A stretch of DNA of 64,000 nt from USCg-Taylor sp050740455 (GCA_050740455.1 JBOIDF010000002.1:1-64000), one strand, 5' to 3'. Counted from the stretch's first letter, positions 25,949-35,304 are shown. Notes: generated from the letters alone by a model not told the origin. Program-made: numbers and translations.

Positions 25949-26639
25949 AACGCCGTCCTTGGAAGGCGTCTTTAAAGCCAAAGTACGCGATCGCGTCTTT
26001 CATGTTGGAAATAAACCGGCGTGTCGCAGACATGCGCGCATCGGTCACGTATTCCATGGTGAGTACGATGCGCTCCTCTCCCTGACCGAGTGGAGTCACC
26101 CGATGGTACAGTTTATCCCCATTAAAAACAACGAGCATCCCGGGCGCCAAGGCCAGGGATAAAGACTCGGTTTCGCGCTCTGGATCGTCGCGGTAGAGCT
26201 GGTATTCCAGCCGGCTGCTGGAGCGATCGACCAGTCCGAGCAACACCGTATAACGCAACCCCCGATAGTAGGACGTGTCGTAATGCCATCCGATATGGTC
26301 GCCGGGTTCCGTGTAGCAGTATAAGGCGTAGGTGTGAGGATCGTCCCCGGGGCAAGGTAAGAGCGCTCGTCCGGTGATATAGCTCAAACCCTGCGTGAAC
26401 GCCGGCAACGTATATAAACTTTCGAAAGCCGGCGCCATGCGGTCCAACACGAAGCGGCTCACGCTACCGCCTTTCTTGTGTTTTGGGAGGTAGTTTCTGT
26501 GTACCGACGGCCGAAGTTGCGGAAGTCGCGCCAGTAAGGGTTGCAGCGTCTCGGGACCGAGAAGCTTGTCGACGACTAGAAACTCATTCTGGGCGGCGAA
26601 CTTTTGCTTGAGTTGGTCGATCTCGAATCGGGCGAACAT
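25947..26639 (-). CDS. 2-oxoglutarate/Fe(II)-dependent oxygenase
   Basis: A 230-residue protein with a double-stranded beta-helix iron site: HYD (His119, Asp121) in IGWHYDTSYY, distal His179 in KLYHRVTP and the 2OG-binding Arg190 in GEERIVLTMEY. It starts the phosphonate operon, 73 bp before the nucleotidyltransferase gene. Such enzymes hydroxylate carbon next to phosphorus in some pathways (for example AEP hydroxylation by PhnY), so a role in tailoring AEP is plausible; it could also act on lipid. Its last codon abuts a half copy of a mobile repeat. Confidence 0.8.
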   Translation of the reverse strand: MFARFEIDQLKQKFAAQNEFLVVDKLLGPETLQPLLARLPQLRPSVHRNYLPKHKKGGSVSRFVLDRMAPAFESLYTLPAFTQGLSYITGRALLPCPGDDPHTYALYCYTEPGDHIGWHYDTSYYRGLRYTVLLGLVDRSSSRLEYQLYRDDPERETESLSLALAPGMLVVFNGDKLYHRVTPLGQGEERIVLTMEYVTDARMSATRRFISNMKDAIAYFGFKDAFQGRR

Positions 26640-26999
26640 AGTTTCAAGCGCGGCTAAAGTCTATTTCCCGAGGCGCGACGAAGGGACGGACGGCACTGGA
26701 GCAGCGGCGAGGATTCATCGTTGGTTTCCCCTGGTTATGAAATCCCGTGTGCTTTGTGTATAAGCGCGCGGGCTTCAAAAATGTAAAGACACGCCGAAAC
26801 AACAAAAGAAATGGTCAATATTATATGTCGTATTATTAATGCTACACAAGAAGGACTAGATTGTGGCATAATAGACACATTGCGCTTGCATTTTCCGGAA
26901 AAGGGATCCGGCAATGCCGCTTCGACCCGGGTCAGAGCCCCTACCCGAGCTCGTACATGCAGCGCTTGTAAAGAACTTTGACGAACAGAACGTGACCAC
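26640..26999. other. Divergent regulatory region of the phosphonate operon and hpnL
   Basis: 360 bp, the most AT-rich stretch nearby. For the 2OG oxygenase (minus strand) a candidate promoter is TTTACA (26782-26787) and TTATAC (26758-26763) with an 18-bp spacer. For hpnL a CATAAT at 26867-26872 could be a -10 without a clear -35. No gene is visible. Confidence 0.35.
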
Positions 27000-28022
27000 T
27001 TGACCTTGCTTAAAGCGCTGTTTTTAATTCTTGGCCTGGTGCTGCTTGGCCTGCTCGTGCGGGACATGGATTCCGCTGAAATCCTACGGCACATCCGGCA
27101 AGTGGGGAGCACGGGTATCGGTTTCGTCATCGCCCTCTATGCGGTGACGTTTCTGGCCGATGTCGCCGGTTGGCATCTCACCTTCAAGACCATCCCGCTG
27201 AACCTCCGTTGGTTGCAGCGCCTTTATGTCGTGCGCATGACGGGCGAGGCCTTTAACAACGTTACGCCGCTTGGCGCCATGGGCGGCGAGCCGGTGAAGG
27301 CGATGCTGTTAAAGTCGCGCTATGGCGTGAATTATCGCGAATCGGGCGCCTCCTTGATCCTCGCGAAGACGGCCATCCTTATCGCCTTGGTGTTTTTTCT
27401 TGCCCTGGGTTTCTTGGTCCTGATGCCCTCCGAGCATATACAAAGCTCTTATAAAGCGGTCGCCGGGATTGGCCTGGCCGGTTTCGCGACAGCCATCACG
27501 CTTTTTTTCCTCGTCCAACGCTTTCGTCTGTCTTCCTGGTTAGGGCGTTTAGCCGGAGGATCGGCGCTTGGCCACCGCTTAGAGACGGCTTTGCGCGTCA
27601 TTCACGAGGTGGATGAGCGCCTCGCGAGCTTTTACACCGAGCGCCGCGCCCGTTTCGCGGGGGCGCTGGCCTTGGCGTTTATCAACTGGCTGCTCGGGGT
27701 GGTCGAGGTTTATGCCTTGATGCAATTTCTCGGTTACCCGGTGTCTTTTATGGACGCTTGGATCATCGAGGCGATGGCGCAACTCGTGCGCGCGGGGACC
27801 TCGTTTATCCCTGCGAGCGTCGGCGCCCAAGAAGGCGCGATTATTCTGGCGTGCTCGGCGATCACCGGGGACCCGACCCTCGGTTTTGCGCTCTCGGTCA
27901 TCCGGCGCGTCCGCGAGATCGTTTGGATCATCGGCGGGCTCGGCCTATGGCTGCTGGATTCCATTGGCGAGACCAATACTCGGATAGAGCGGGACTCTAT
28001 TCCGGAGGCTCCGGTTCCTTAG
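27000..28022 (+). CDS. hpnL: Hopanoid-associated membrane protein HpnL (flippase-like, LPG synthase TM fold)
   Basis: A 340-residue integral membrane protein of the lysylphosphatidylglycerol synthase/glycosyltransferase-associated transmembrane family. It has about seven or eight helices, the motif NNVTPLGAMGGEPVKAMLL (residues 85-103) and FIPASVGAQEGAIIL near 262. Family members probably move or flip lipid-linked substrates. The frame is open only from 26982 and has no ATG before the first helix, so TTG 27000 is the likely start. It stands alone on the plus strand between the phosphonate and hpnN-hpnA operons. Confidence 0.8.
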   Translation: MTLLKALFLILGLVLLGLLVRDMDSAEILRHIRQVGSTGIGFVIALYAVTFLADVAGWHLTFKTIPLNLRWLQRLYVVRMTGEAFNNVTPLGAMGGEPVKAMLLKSRYGVNYRESGASLILAKTAILIALVFFLALGFLVLMPSEHIQSSYKAVAGIGLAGFATAITLFFLVQRFRLSSWLGRLAGGSALGHRLETALRVIHEVDERLASFYTERRARFAGALALAFINWLLGVVEVYALMQFLGYPVSFMDAWIIEAMAQLVRAGTSFIPASVGAQEGAIILACSAITGDPTLGFALSVIRRVREIVWIIGGLGLWLLDSIGETNTRIERDSIPEAPVP

Positions 28023-28161
28023 CACGCCGGTGCAACGCTACGGTTACGTCATAATCGCTGCAAGTGTGGTGTCCGGCGCAAACTGGGATCTACTAGGATA
28101 GGGGATTCGACCGAAGGACCCGACCAGTCGTAACGAGGCTGTCGAAAAACCCGCTTACCCC
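28023..28161. other. Convergent intergenic stretch
   Basis: 139 bp between convergent hpnL and hpnA. No strong hairpin with T-tract was found. Confidence 0.3.
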
Positions 28162-29154
28162 TTAGCCGAGGTATCCGTTCGCGCGATACCAGTCGATAGC
28201 GTCACGCAAGGCGTCGGCGGGCGGCCGGTGGGTATAGGCGAGATCGCGTTCGGCTTTTGCGCTGCTGAAGAACATTTTCTTCTTTGCCATTCGCACCCCA
28301 TCGACGGTCGCACGCGGCTCGCCGCGACCGGAGAACCGGGCCCAGCTTTCCATCATATACGCGAAAGGTAACACGAGCCCATGGGGCAGACGCAGTCGCG
28401 GTGGGCGCCCGCCGGTGATTGAAGCCACGCTGCGAAGGATCTCGTACAAGCTCATGTTCTCGCCGCCCAGGATGTAACGCTCCCCGACGCGGCCGCGCTG
28501 AAACGCCGCGAGATGTCCCTGGGCGACATCGTCGACATGGACGACGTTGAGCCCGGTATCGACATAGGCCGGCATGTGTCCGCGAGCGGCATCCAACACG
28601 GTGCGGCCGGTCGGGGTCGGTTTAACGTCCCTGGGACCGACGGGGGCGGACGGGTTGACGATGACGACCGGCAATCCCTGGTCCGCGGCCAAACGGCGGA
28701 CTTCGGCCTCGGCAAGAAACTTGGATCGCTTGTAGTGGCCGATCATATCGGAGAGCGCGGCCGGGGTCTCTTCGTCGGCGGGGTTACCGCCGGCGTTTAT
28801 GCCGAGCGTTGCGACGCTGCTCGTATACACGATTCGGCCGATCCCCGCCTCGGAGGCGGCGAGCAACAGGTTCCGGGTACCGGTGACGTTGCTGGCGTAA
28901 AGTTCCTGCGGGTTCGGGGCCCAAAGACGGTAATCGGCCGCGAGGTGGAAGAGTGCTCGGCAGCCCGAGACGGCCTGTTTCAACGTGGCCGGATCGCGTA
29001 GATCGCCTGCCACCACCTCGATGTTCAGCCCCTCGATATTTCGCCGGAGGCTTCCTGGGCGCGCCAATACACGCACCGCATGGCCCGCGTTCAAAAGGCA
29101 ACGGAGCACGGCCGACCCGACGAAGCCGGTTGCACCGGTGATGAGCGTGGTCAT
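28162..29154 (-). CDS. hpnA: Hopanoid-associated sugar epimerase HpnA
   Basis: A 330-residue extended short-chain dehydrogenase. The NAD(P) motif TGATGFVGSAV is at residues 6-16; the active-site pair is in HYKRSKFLAE (YxxxK), with TSSVATLG before it and GERYILGGENM later. This is the family annotated HpnA in hopanoid clusters. Its start overlaps the stop of the CDP-alcohol phosphotransferase gene by 4 bp (ATGA). ATG 29154 was chosen; a longer frame upstream is the antisense or shadow of that neighbour. Confidence 0.9.
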   Translation of the reverse strand: MTTLITGATGFVGSAVLRCLLNAGHAVRVLARPGSLRRNIEGLNIEVVAGDLRDPATLKQAVSGCRALFHLAADYRLWAPNPQELYASNVTGTRNLLLAASEAGIGRIVYTSSVATLGINAGGNPADEETPAALSDMIGHYKRSKFLAEAEVRRLAADQGLPVVIVNPSAPVGPRDVKPTPTGRTVLDAARGHMPAYVDTGLNVVHVDDVAQGHLAAFQRGRVGERYILGGENMSLYEILRSVASITGGRPPRLRLPHGLVLPFAYMMESWARFSGRGEPRATVDGVRMAKKKMFFSSAKAERDLAYTHRPPADALRDAIDWYRANGYLG

Positions 29155-29756
29155 TGCGCTTGGTGGGGCGCTCGCTGCAACGCTAAGAACTGCCTCACAA
29201 CCAGCCCGGCCGCGATCGACGCTCCGAGGGCGGCGGCGGCTAGAAACGGCACGAGAGCGTTCGAGAACGTGACTACGGGCAACAAGTACAGTACGTCTTC
29301 CGCCTCGAATCCGCCCCAACCGGGCTGCTTGGTTTCTGCTTTTCCATACCGTTGTTCGATCACGTTGCGCATATGGAAGATCGACGCCACCGCCACGCCA
29401 GCGATGACGCCGGCGGGCAGCGCCCATGCGCCTGCCCCCGTGTTCCAAAGCCCGATGCCGATGCTTACGAAGAGCGTCACATGCACGATCGCATCGCTGG
29501 CCAGATCGTAGCGGTGCCCCGCGCGGCTCGTCTTTGCGGTGAGCCGCGCCAACTCGCCATCGGTATGGTCGAGTAAGTTGGAGAGCGCGAGTAAGATCGC
29601 CGCCAGGTTCGGCCAAACGCCGCTCGAAAAAGCCGCGGCCGCCGCGATCCCCGTCAGCAGGCGGACGCTCGTCAGATGATTGGGCGTGATCGGCGTGTCT
29701 CGCAGGGGCCGGATCAAGAGCGACGCGAGACGGGCGTCCCAGGGTTTGCGCGTCAT
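29151..29756 (-). CDS. CDP-alcohol phosphotransferase family protein
   Basis: A 201-residue membrane enzyme with the complete family motif, DG(x2)AR(x8)G(x3)D(x3)D: Asp66, Gly67, Arg71, Gly80, Asp84 and Asp88 in DGELARLTAKTSRAGHRYDL and after. About five membrane helices follow. These enzymes transfer a phospho-alcohol from a CDP-activated donor to an acceptor alcohol, or make CDP-diacylglycerol-derived phospholipids. It overlaps both hpnN and hpnA by 4 bp, so it is part of the hopanoid operon. A CDP or CMP-activated phosphonate from the neighbouring operon is a possible donor; this is inference. Confidence 0.85.
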   Translation of the reverse strand: MTRKPWDARLASLLIRPLRDTPITPNHLTSVRLLTGIAAAAAFSSGVWPNLAAILLALSNLLDHTDGELARLTAKTSRAGHRYDLASDAIVHVTLFVSIGIGLWNTGAGAWALPAGVIAGVAVASIFHMRNVIEQRYGKAETKQPGWGGFEAEDVLYLLPVVTFSNALVPFLAAAALGASIAAGLVVRQFLALQRAPHQAQ

Positions 29757-32416
29757 GCGGTTTGCATCGGTCTCTGCTTACCGCTCCCGAGCAAGGCGAG
29801 TAGGCTCGGTAATACGATGAGGGTGCAAAGCATCATGAGCACGATCCCGACCGAAAGCAACACGCCCATGCTAGCCGTGCCCTGATGGGGGGAGACGGCG
29901 AGGTTGCTAAAGGCACTGGTGTTCGTGAGCGCGCTCAGCACGACGGCCCGCGCCGTACTGGTGTTTAATAGCGCGCCGTCGTCGGGCGGCGCGGTACGAA
30001 AGCGATGCACCATGTGAATCCCGTTGTCCACGCCCATGCCCAAGAGCAGCGGCAAGGCGATAATATTGGCAAAATTGAACGGGATCCCGAGCACCACCGC
30101 GGTGGCGCCCGTTAATAACGCGGCCAGCAGCAGGGGCGTTAACACTAGCACGATATCGCCTTTACGTTCCATGAACACGGCGAGGACCACGGTGATGGTG
30201 AGCAAGGAATATAAAAACGCTTGCTGGAACGCGGTCACGACCGCGCGTCCTCCTTCCAAGTAATTTACCGGAACACCGCTCACATCGGACTTGACGCTGC
30301 GTACCTCCGAGACGAATCGTCCCAGCGCCGCCGAATCGTTGAGATTGCCGCGCGGAAAGACCTCCATGCGGACTACGCCTTGGGGCGAGATCCAGCGTTG
30401 CTTCAGTTCTTCCGGTAGATCATCGAGACTGACGATTGCGGCGTTCAAGGAATCCCTGAGGGAGTCCAGGCGTCCCGGCAGCGAGGCCGTGAGACTGGTC
30501 TCGAGCGCCGCCAGGCTTCGTTCCGCCGCTGCGGTATCCAGCGAGTGAAGGTGTTGCAGAAAGGCGTCGATTTCTCGTTCGAGCCGCAGGCCGCTCGCGG
30601 TGATAGTCGCCTCGGGATGCGCGCCGAGATAAGCGGATAATAGGGTGCGAAAGCCTGCTAAGGTTTCTTGGGTAGGCCTCGCGGCCGCGACGTTTGCGTC
30701 GCTCGTGGCGAGCTCGGGGCCGAGCGTCAAGGCCATGTCTTCGATGATCGGCAGCTTCGCGTTTTGGTCCTCCGGGACGAAGCTCTCAATCGTGAGCACA
30801 TCATCGACGCTCGGGAGCGCCTGCATGCGCGCCTTCGTCGCCCGGGCCGCCGCCAGGCTTTTCTCCAGCACGACCAAGGACCAGGGGGAATGCTCGCTGG
30901 TCGCCAAAAGCTCCTTGAACGTCTGGACTGACTCGTTCGCCGGATCCTGCAGGTTCAGGGGATTGTCATCAAAGCTGGATGCGGGCAGGACCAGGACCGC
31001 CGCCGTCGCTAGCACCGCCGCCGCAATGCAAACGGTTTTGGCGTAGTGCAGCGGAAACTTCAGCATGCCGGCCGGGAAAGGGAGGCCGGTCAGTTGCTTG
31101 CCTTTGGTGCGCGGGACTTTAGGGATCACGCTGAGCAGGGCGGGCAGAATCGCCAGCGTCACGCCCAGGCTGATGAACATCCCGCCACCCGAGATCAAGC
31201 CGAGCTCCGCCACACCCGAATAGTCCGTGGGGATGAAGGCAAAGAATCCGATCGAGGTCGTGATCGTACACAGAGTCAAGGATCCCCCGACGTGAAAGAC
31301 CGCCTGTTTTAAGGCGTCGCGCCGATCGGGTTCGAGTTGCGCCAGCTCCGCATAGCGCAGACACAGGTAAATGGCGTAGTCCGCGCCGAGCCCGATATAC
31401 ATGACCGCGAAGGCCACGGAGATGAGGTTCAATTGCCCGACCGCGAAGGTGGCGAAGGCCGCGGTGAAAATCAGGCCCAAGATCAGCGCGGCCAGCGTAC
31501 CCAAGGTCAGCCACAGGGAACGCAAGCCGATGAACATGATAAGGGTGACAAGCAGCAGTGCTCCGAGGCTCGCGTTCTGCGTCGCGAAGCTTACGCTTTG
31601 CAGCTCTTCGTAGGCGAGGGCGGCGCCGCCGGTGAGCCTGACTCGCACCCCGCGCTCGGCGGTTAACTCAAGCGTGCGGGCGAGATCGCGGATGCCGCGC
31701 ATCGCGGCCTCCCCGGGCAACAAACTGCCGAAGTCGAGTTTGGGTTTAACGATCACGAAGGCGCGCCGGTCTTCCGGTTTGGCGTCCTTCCCGGTCATCA
31801 GTTCCTCCCAGGAGAGCCGGTAACGCCGGCCTTCGCGGACAGACTGAAGGGCGGTACCGATGCGATCGAAGGCCGGGCGTAGATCGAAATCCGTATCGGA
31901 TTCGGTGAGTGCGTCCCCCAGGAGCGAGAACAAACCTTTGATGCCGGGCTCGGATTGCAGCCGCGCGAGAAAGGGTTGCGCCCTGGCCAAATTATCGGCG
32001 AGGTCTTCGAGCTCCTCCACGCTTAAAAACAGCAAGCCATTGCGGCGAAAAAAAGGCAATGCATCGGGCATGTATACCCACTCGAAAAGCGCAGGTCGGC
32101 GCTTGAGATGCCTTGCGAGCCGCAGGCTCGCGTCGCGGGTTTGATCGGGTGTGTCGCCATCCACGACGATAACGATGGTATCGGCATATTGAGGAAATGC
32201 CTCTTTAGAAGTCCGATAGGCTTGGCGCCAAGGCAGATCCCACGAAATGAGATCGGAGGTGTCGGTGTTAAACCTAAGGTGTTTAAAGGTGTAGTCGAAA
32301 CAGATGCCGGCGCTGACCAGCGCTAACAAGATCACGGCCAGGGCGTAGCGCTGCACGCCAAGAAACCAATATGCCAGAAGCGGTTGCAAACCGTTAGGAT
32401 GGTGATCCGGTTTCAA
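29753..32416 (-). CDS. hpnN: Hopanoid-associated RND transporter HpnN
   Basis: An 887-residue RND/MMPL-type inner-membrane transporter with about twelve helices in two blocks (near 25-45 and 280-420, then 460-480 and 730-880) and two large periplasmic loops. The GLGADYAIYLCLRYAE and GMGVDNGIHMVHRF segments are typical of the family. HpnN exports hopanoids to the outer membrane in studied alphaproteobacteria. It is the first gene of an operon hpnN-CDP-alcohol transferase-hpnA with 4-bp overlaps. Confidence 0.92.
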   Translation of the reverse strand: MKPDHHPNGLQPLLAYWFLGVQRYALAVILLALVSAGICFDYTFKHLRFNTDTSDLISWDLPWRQAYRTSKEAFPQYADTIVIVVDGDTPDQTRDASLRLARHLKRRPALFEWVYMPDALPFFRRNGLLFLSVEELEDLADNLARAQPFLARLQSEPGIKGLFSLLGDALTESDTDFDLRPAFDRIGTALQSVREGRRYRLSWEELMTGKDAKPEDRRAFVIVKPKLDFGSLLPGEAAMRGIRDLARTLELTAERGVRVRLTGGAALAYEELQSVSFATQNASLGALLLVTLIMFIGLRSLWLTLGTLAALILGLIFTAAFATFAVGQLNLISVAFAVMYIGLGADYAIYLCLRYAELAQLEPDRRDALKQAVFHVGGSLTLCTITTSIGFFAFIPTDYSGVAELGLISGGGMFISLGVTLAILPALLSVIPKVPRTKGKQLTGLPFPAGMLKFPLHYAKTVCIAAAVLATAAVLVLPASSFDDNPLNLQDPANESVQTFKELLATSEHSPWSLVVLEKSLAAARATKARMQALPSVDDVLTIESFVPEDQNAKLPIIEDMALTLGPELATSDANVAAARPTQETLAGFRTLLSAYLGAHPEATITASGLRLEREIDAFLQHLHSLDTAAAERSLAALETSLTASLPGRLDSLRDSLNAAIVSLDDLPEELKQRWISPQGVVRMEVFPRGNLNDSAALGRFVSEVRSVKSDVSGVPVNYLEGGRAVVTAFQQAFLYSLLTITVVLAVFMERKGDIVLVLTPLLLAALLTGATAVVLGIPFNFANIIALPLLLGMGVDNGIHMVHRFRTAPPDDGALLNTSTARAVVLSALTNTSAFSNLAVSPHQGTASMGVLLSVGIVLMMLCTLIVLPSLLALLGSGKQRPMQTA

Positions 32417-32744
32417 TTCGAGCCCCCGAATGTCTTAAGACCGCGTTCGTGCCGGCGCGCGTCGTATACCGGCACCCGCGGGGGCCGGGCAGCTTGGATG
32501 CAACCCCAAGGAAAGGTTTAGAACAAACAATATAATGTTATGGTGCCCGCTTTCGCCGGTGGGTAACCCCGTCCCCACCAGAAACCAACTGGTGTTGTGA
32601 ATAGATTATACTTTCTTAGAATATTACCAAGCGAACCGGGACAATTATAATAAACAGGCCCCATCTATTGCGTTTTAGCGTACCAACTCTTCCCGCGGGC
32701 CCGCTTTCTCTGTCAGGTGCGCGGCGGTCTATCGTCGATGGGCT
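32417..32744. other. Divergent region between hpnN and copC
   Basis: 328 bp, partly AT-rich, containing promoters for both directions. A hairpin GGTGGG (32558-32563) with CCCACC (32574-32579) is visible. Several TATAAT-like stretches (32531-32536, 32646-32652) occur, but no complete promoter is convincing. Confidence 0.35.
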
Positions 32745-33203
32745 ATGAATTGCCTCCGTGATTTTTCTGCTATGCCGACGCCAACGTTCAGAACCTGCCG
32801 CGGCCGGCCGCGACGACGGGGGTTGCGGCCAATACGCCGAAACCGCGGGCTCACTGTATTAGGCATTCTTTCTGCCATCTGCGGCCCCAGCACTGGTTGG
32901 GCTCATGCAATACTGATTGATTCAACAGTTCGCCAGGATGCCCGGTTGATCGAGTCCCCGAAGACCATAAGCCTGCGTTTGAACAGCCGCATCGAGCATG
33001 GCTTAAGCCGATTCACCCTGGAGCGCAACGGCGGCCAAGAAGCCACCGCGCTGCTGGCGGAACCGCGAGGCCCCGACCGTATCCTCGTGCACTTGCCCGC
33101 ATTAGCGCCAGGCACCTCTGTGCTCCGTTACCGAGTGTTAGCCGCCGATGGGCATATTACCGAAGGCGTCTTGCGTTTCCATCTCACACCCGCATCCCGA
33201 TGA
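32745..33203 (+). CDS. copC: CopC-family periplasmic copper-binding protein
   Basis: 152 residues with a long N-terminus, basic stretch and signal peptide ending near GWA; the mature protein then begins with histidine (HAILIDS), the usual first copper ligand of CopC. The rest is a CopC beta-barrel: PKTISLRLNSRIEHGLSRF, and DGHITEGVLRFHL with the second histidine region. It would bind periplasmic copper. ATG 32745 or ATG 32772 may start it. It overlaps copD by 4 bp. Confidence 0.8.
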   Translation: MNCLRDFSAMPTPTFRTCRGRPRRRGLRPIRRNRGLTVLGILSAICGPSTGWAHAILIDSTVRQDARLIESPKTISLRLNSRIEHGLSRFTLERNGGQEATALLAEPRGPDRILVHLPALAPGTSVLRYRVLAADGHITEGVLRFHLTPASR

Positions 33204-34816
33204 CCCAGCTCGCCGGTTTCTTGGACGTCCTGCTCTGGGGAATCAGCCTGATCGGTTTCGCCGTTGCCGCCGGGGGGATGGCGTACATCCATTGGGCGTT
33301 GCGGCCCTTCGAAGCCCTCTCGCCTCTCAAGTCCCGCGTGCTACGCCGATCGCTCTGGTTTGTCATCGGGGGAAGCTTGGTGCTGGCGCTGGCGCGGTCC
33401 TTGTTGTTGTTCGTGTTGCATCCGTGGGCCTTGGCGGATGCCGCCGGGCACTGGCCTCTCGCCGCGTTTTTAAATACGGACTATGCCCGTAGCGTTCTCG
33501 GCAGCGTACTCTTGGCGCTTGGGTTGGCTGGCGCCGCCGCCCGCCTCCTAACCCAGCCGGGCAAGCGCGCGCTGTGGGCGCTCGCGGGGGCGATATCGAT
33601 CGCGCTTTTGATCGATTCCGCCTGGCTCACGCATGGCGTCAGCCGCTTGGAGGGACGAGCGCAACTCATGGCGGTCACGGTATTGCACCAGACCGGTGGG
33701 CTCATCTGGGCCGGCGGTATCGTGCATTTACTGGTCTTCTGGAGAATATGGAATCGGCATGCCCAGGAGCGGGCCTTAGCTCCGGCCGTCTTCAGCCGTT
33801 TTTCGATGCTCGCCATCGTCAGCATGATCATGGTCCTCGGACCCGGTCTTTTTATCGCTTGGCACTATATCGGAGATTGGGCTGGTTTAACCGGGACCGG
33901 TTACGGGGTGATGGTGTTGACCAAGGCCATGCTTCTCGCTACCGGTTTGATTCTGGGCGCGATGAATTTCTTTCTCGTGCGCGGTTGGGCCAGGCAGCTC
34001 GATGCCGTGGCGACCCCGCTGCGCGTGCGTGCCTTTGTGGAGGCCGAGGCCGGTCTCGGCGTTACCCTATTGCTGGCCGCTGCTTCCCTGACCTCCCTCC
34101 CGCCCGCGATCGACATCGCCGCCGATCGGGCCACGCCCGAAGAGGTGATCGAGCGTTTCGTTCCCAAGATGCCGCGCCTGAGCTCGCCCCCGGTAGCGGA
34201 TCTGCTGGCCGTGGCCGCGCCGATCGATGACACGCTCGCGGCCCGGCAAGCCGAGGAGTATGCGTGGTCGGAGTTCAATCACAACATCTCGGGCCTGTTC
34301 GTGTTCGCGATGGGTCTTTTAGCCCTGCTGGAGCGCACCGGTAAGGCCCCGTGGGCACGGCATTGGCCATTGCTATTTCTGGGGCTCGCGGTTTTCATGT
34401 TCTTGCGTAACGATCCGCGTGCTTGGCCCTTGGGACCGGCGGGTTTCTGGGAGAGCATGCTGCTCCCCGATGTCCTTCAGCACCGCATCGCGGTGCTCGT
34501 CGTCATTGGCTTGGCGGTCTTCGAATGGATGGTGCGCAGCGGGCGCTTAGAGTCGCGCTGGCGGCTGGTGTTTCCTCTGCTGTGCGCGTTCGGCGGAACG
34601 ATCCTGCTGACCCATTCCCATGCGATGTTTAACCTCAAAGCCGAATTCCTTACCGAGGTGACGCACGCCCCGCTCGGGATCTTTGCCGTAGTCTCGGGGT
34701 GGGGACGCTGGTTGGAGCTCAGGCTGCCGCGCCAGGATCAGCGCCTTCCCGGCTGGATTTGGTCGACGGCCTTCGTGATGATCGGCCTCACACTACTCTT
34801 CTATCGGGAAACGTAG
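33200..34816 (+). CDS. copD: CopD-family inner-membrane copper protein
   Basis: 538 residues with about 12 predicted helices. The first two-thirds is the CopD domain, with LHQTGGLIWAGGIVHLLVFW (histidines likely metal ligands) and FIAWHYIGDW. The C-terminal third resembles other CopD-associated membrane parts, with ILLTHSHAMFNLKAEFLTEV and THAPLGIFAV. CopC-CopD pairs import copper to the cytoplasm or protect against it. Copper need would fit a methanotroph, but no copper monooxygenase is visible here. Confidence 0.85.
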   Translation: MTQLAGFLDVLLWGISLIGFAVAAGGMAYIHWALRPFEALSPLKSRVLRRSLWFVIGGSLVLALARSLLLFVLHPWALADAAGHWPLAAFLNTDYARSVLGSVLLALGLAGAAARLLTQPGKRALWALAGAISIALLIDSAWLTHGVSRLEGRAQLMAVTVLHQTGGLIWAGGIVHLLVFWRIWNRHAQERALAPAVFSRFSMLAIVSMIMVLGPGLFIAWHYIGDWAGLTGTGYGVMVLTKAMLLATGLILGAMNFFLVRGWARQLDAVATPLRVRAFVEAEAGLGVTLLLAAASLTSLPPAIDIAADRATPEEVIERFVPKMPRLSSPPVADLLAVAAPIDDTLAARQAEEYAWSEFNHNISGLFVFAMGLLALLERTGKAPWARHWPLLFLGLAVFMFLRNDPRAWPLGPAGFWESMLLPDVLQHRIAVLVVIGLAVFEWMVRSGRLESRWRLVFPLLCAFGGTILLTHSHAMFNLKAEFLTEVTHAPLGIFAVVSGWGRWLELRLPRQDQRLPGWIWSTAFVMIGLTLLFYRET

Positions 34817-34890
34817 CCGGTTTTGCGGGGCATGTGCCCCGCAGTCGAGTGTCTTGAGTAGCTTCGATTACCCCGCCCGTGCCGTCGTCC

Positions 34891-35304
34891 TCAATGTTCG
34901 TTAACGACCAGAGACACGCCCGTCAGTCCGAGGTGGAAATCCGTTGACCAGCAGCTTTTGACTTTCTGCGTTTGCATCAGGTGCAAGCCCACGGCATCGG
35001 TGAGTGTGAGGTCTTGATCGGAAAATCTTCGTAGCAGCCGCGCCGCGCCGGCCTGCTCGACCGCTCCCACCGGCGTGATCTCCAGGGGTTTCATGTCTTC
35101 GATCATCGAAAGAAACTGAAGTGCGCGGGTCCGGTCATAGCGGCGGAGAAACCATGCATGTCCCTCGGCAACCACCAGGGTCGTGGTAATTATCGCAGGC
35201 GGCCCCGAAAATAACCGGCGAAATAGGGCGTGGTGTGTGTCCGAGCGGTCGACGAAAGCGATAAATGCCGAAGTATCGACGTAAGCGTCAGGCCTTTTGC
35301 CCAT
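34891..35304 (-). CDS. vapC: VapC-family PIN-domain toxin
   Basis: A 137-residue PIN ribonuclease. Acidic residues of the active site are in YVDTSAFIAFVDRSD (first Asp), VVAEGHAW (Glu), and LTLTDAVGLHLM plus STDFHLGL (later Asp residues). It should cleave tRNA or other RNA when released from VapB. Overlaps the antitoxin gene by 17 bp and is read after it. Confidence 0.88.
   Translation of the reverse strand: MGKRPDAYVDTSAFIAFVDRSDTHHALFRRLFSGPPAIITTTLVVAEGHAWFLRRYDRTRALQFLSMIEDMKPLEITPVGAVEQAGAARLLRRFSDQDLTLTDAVGLHLMQTQKVKSCWSTDFHLGLTGVSLVVNEH

Noticed and set aside
28129..28160. Possible further copy of the TTGTGAAA element (GAGGCTGTCGAAAAACCC)
   Set aside because: Too few matches to separate from chance.
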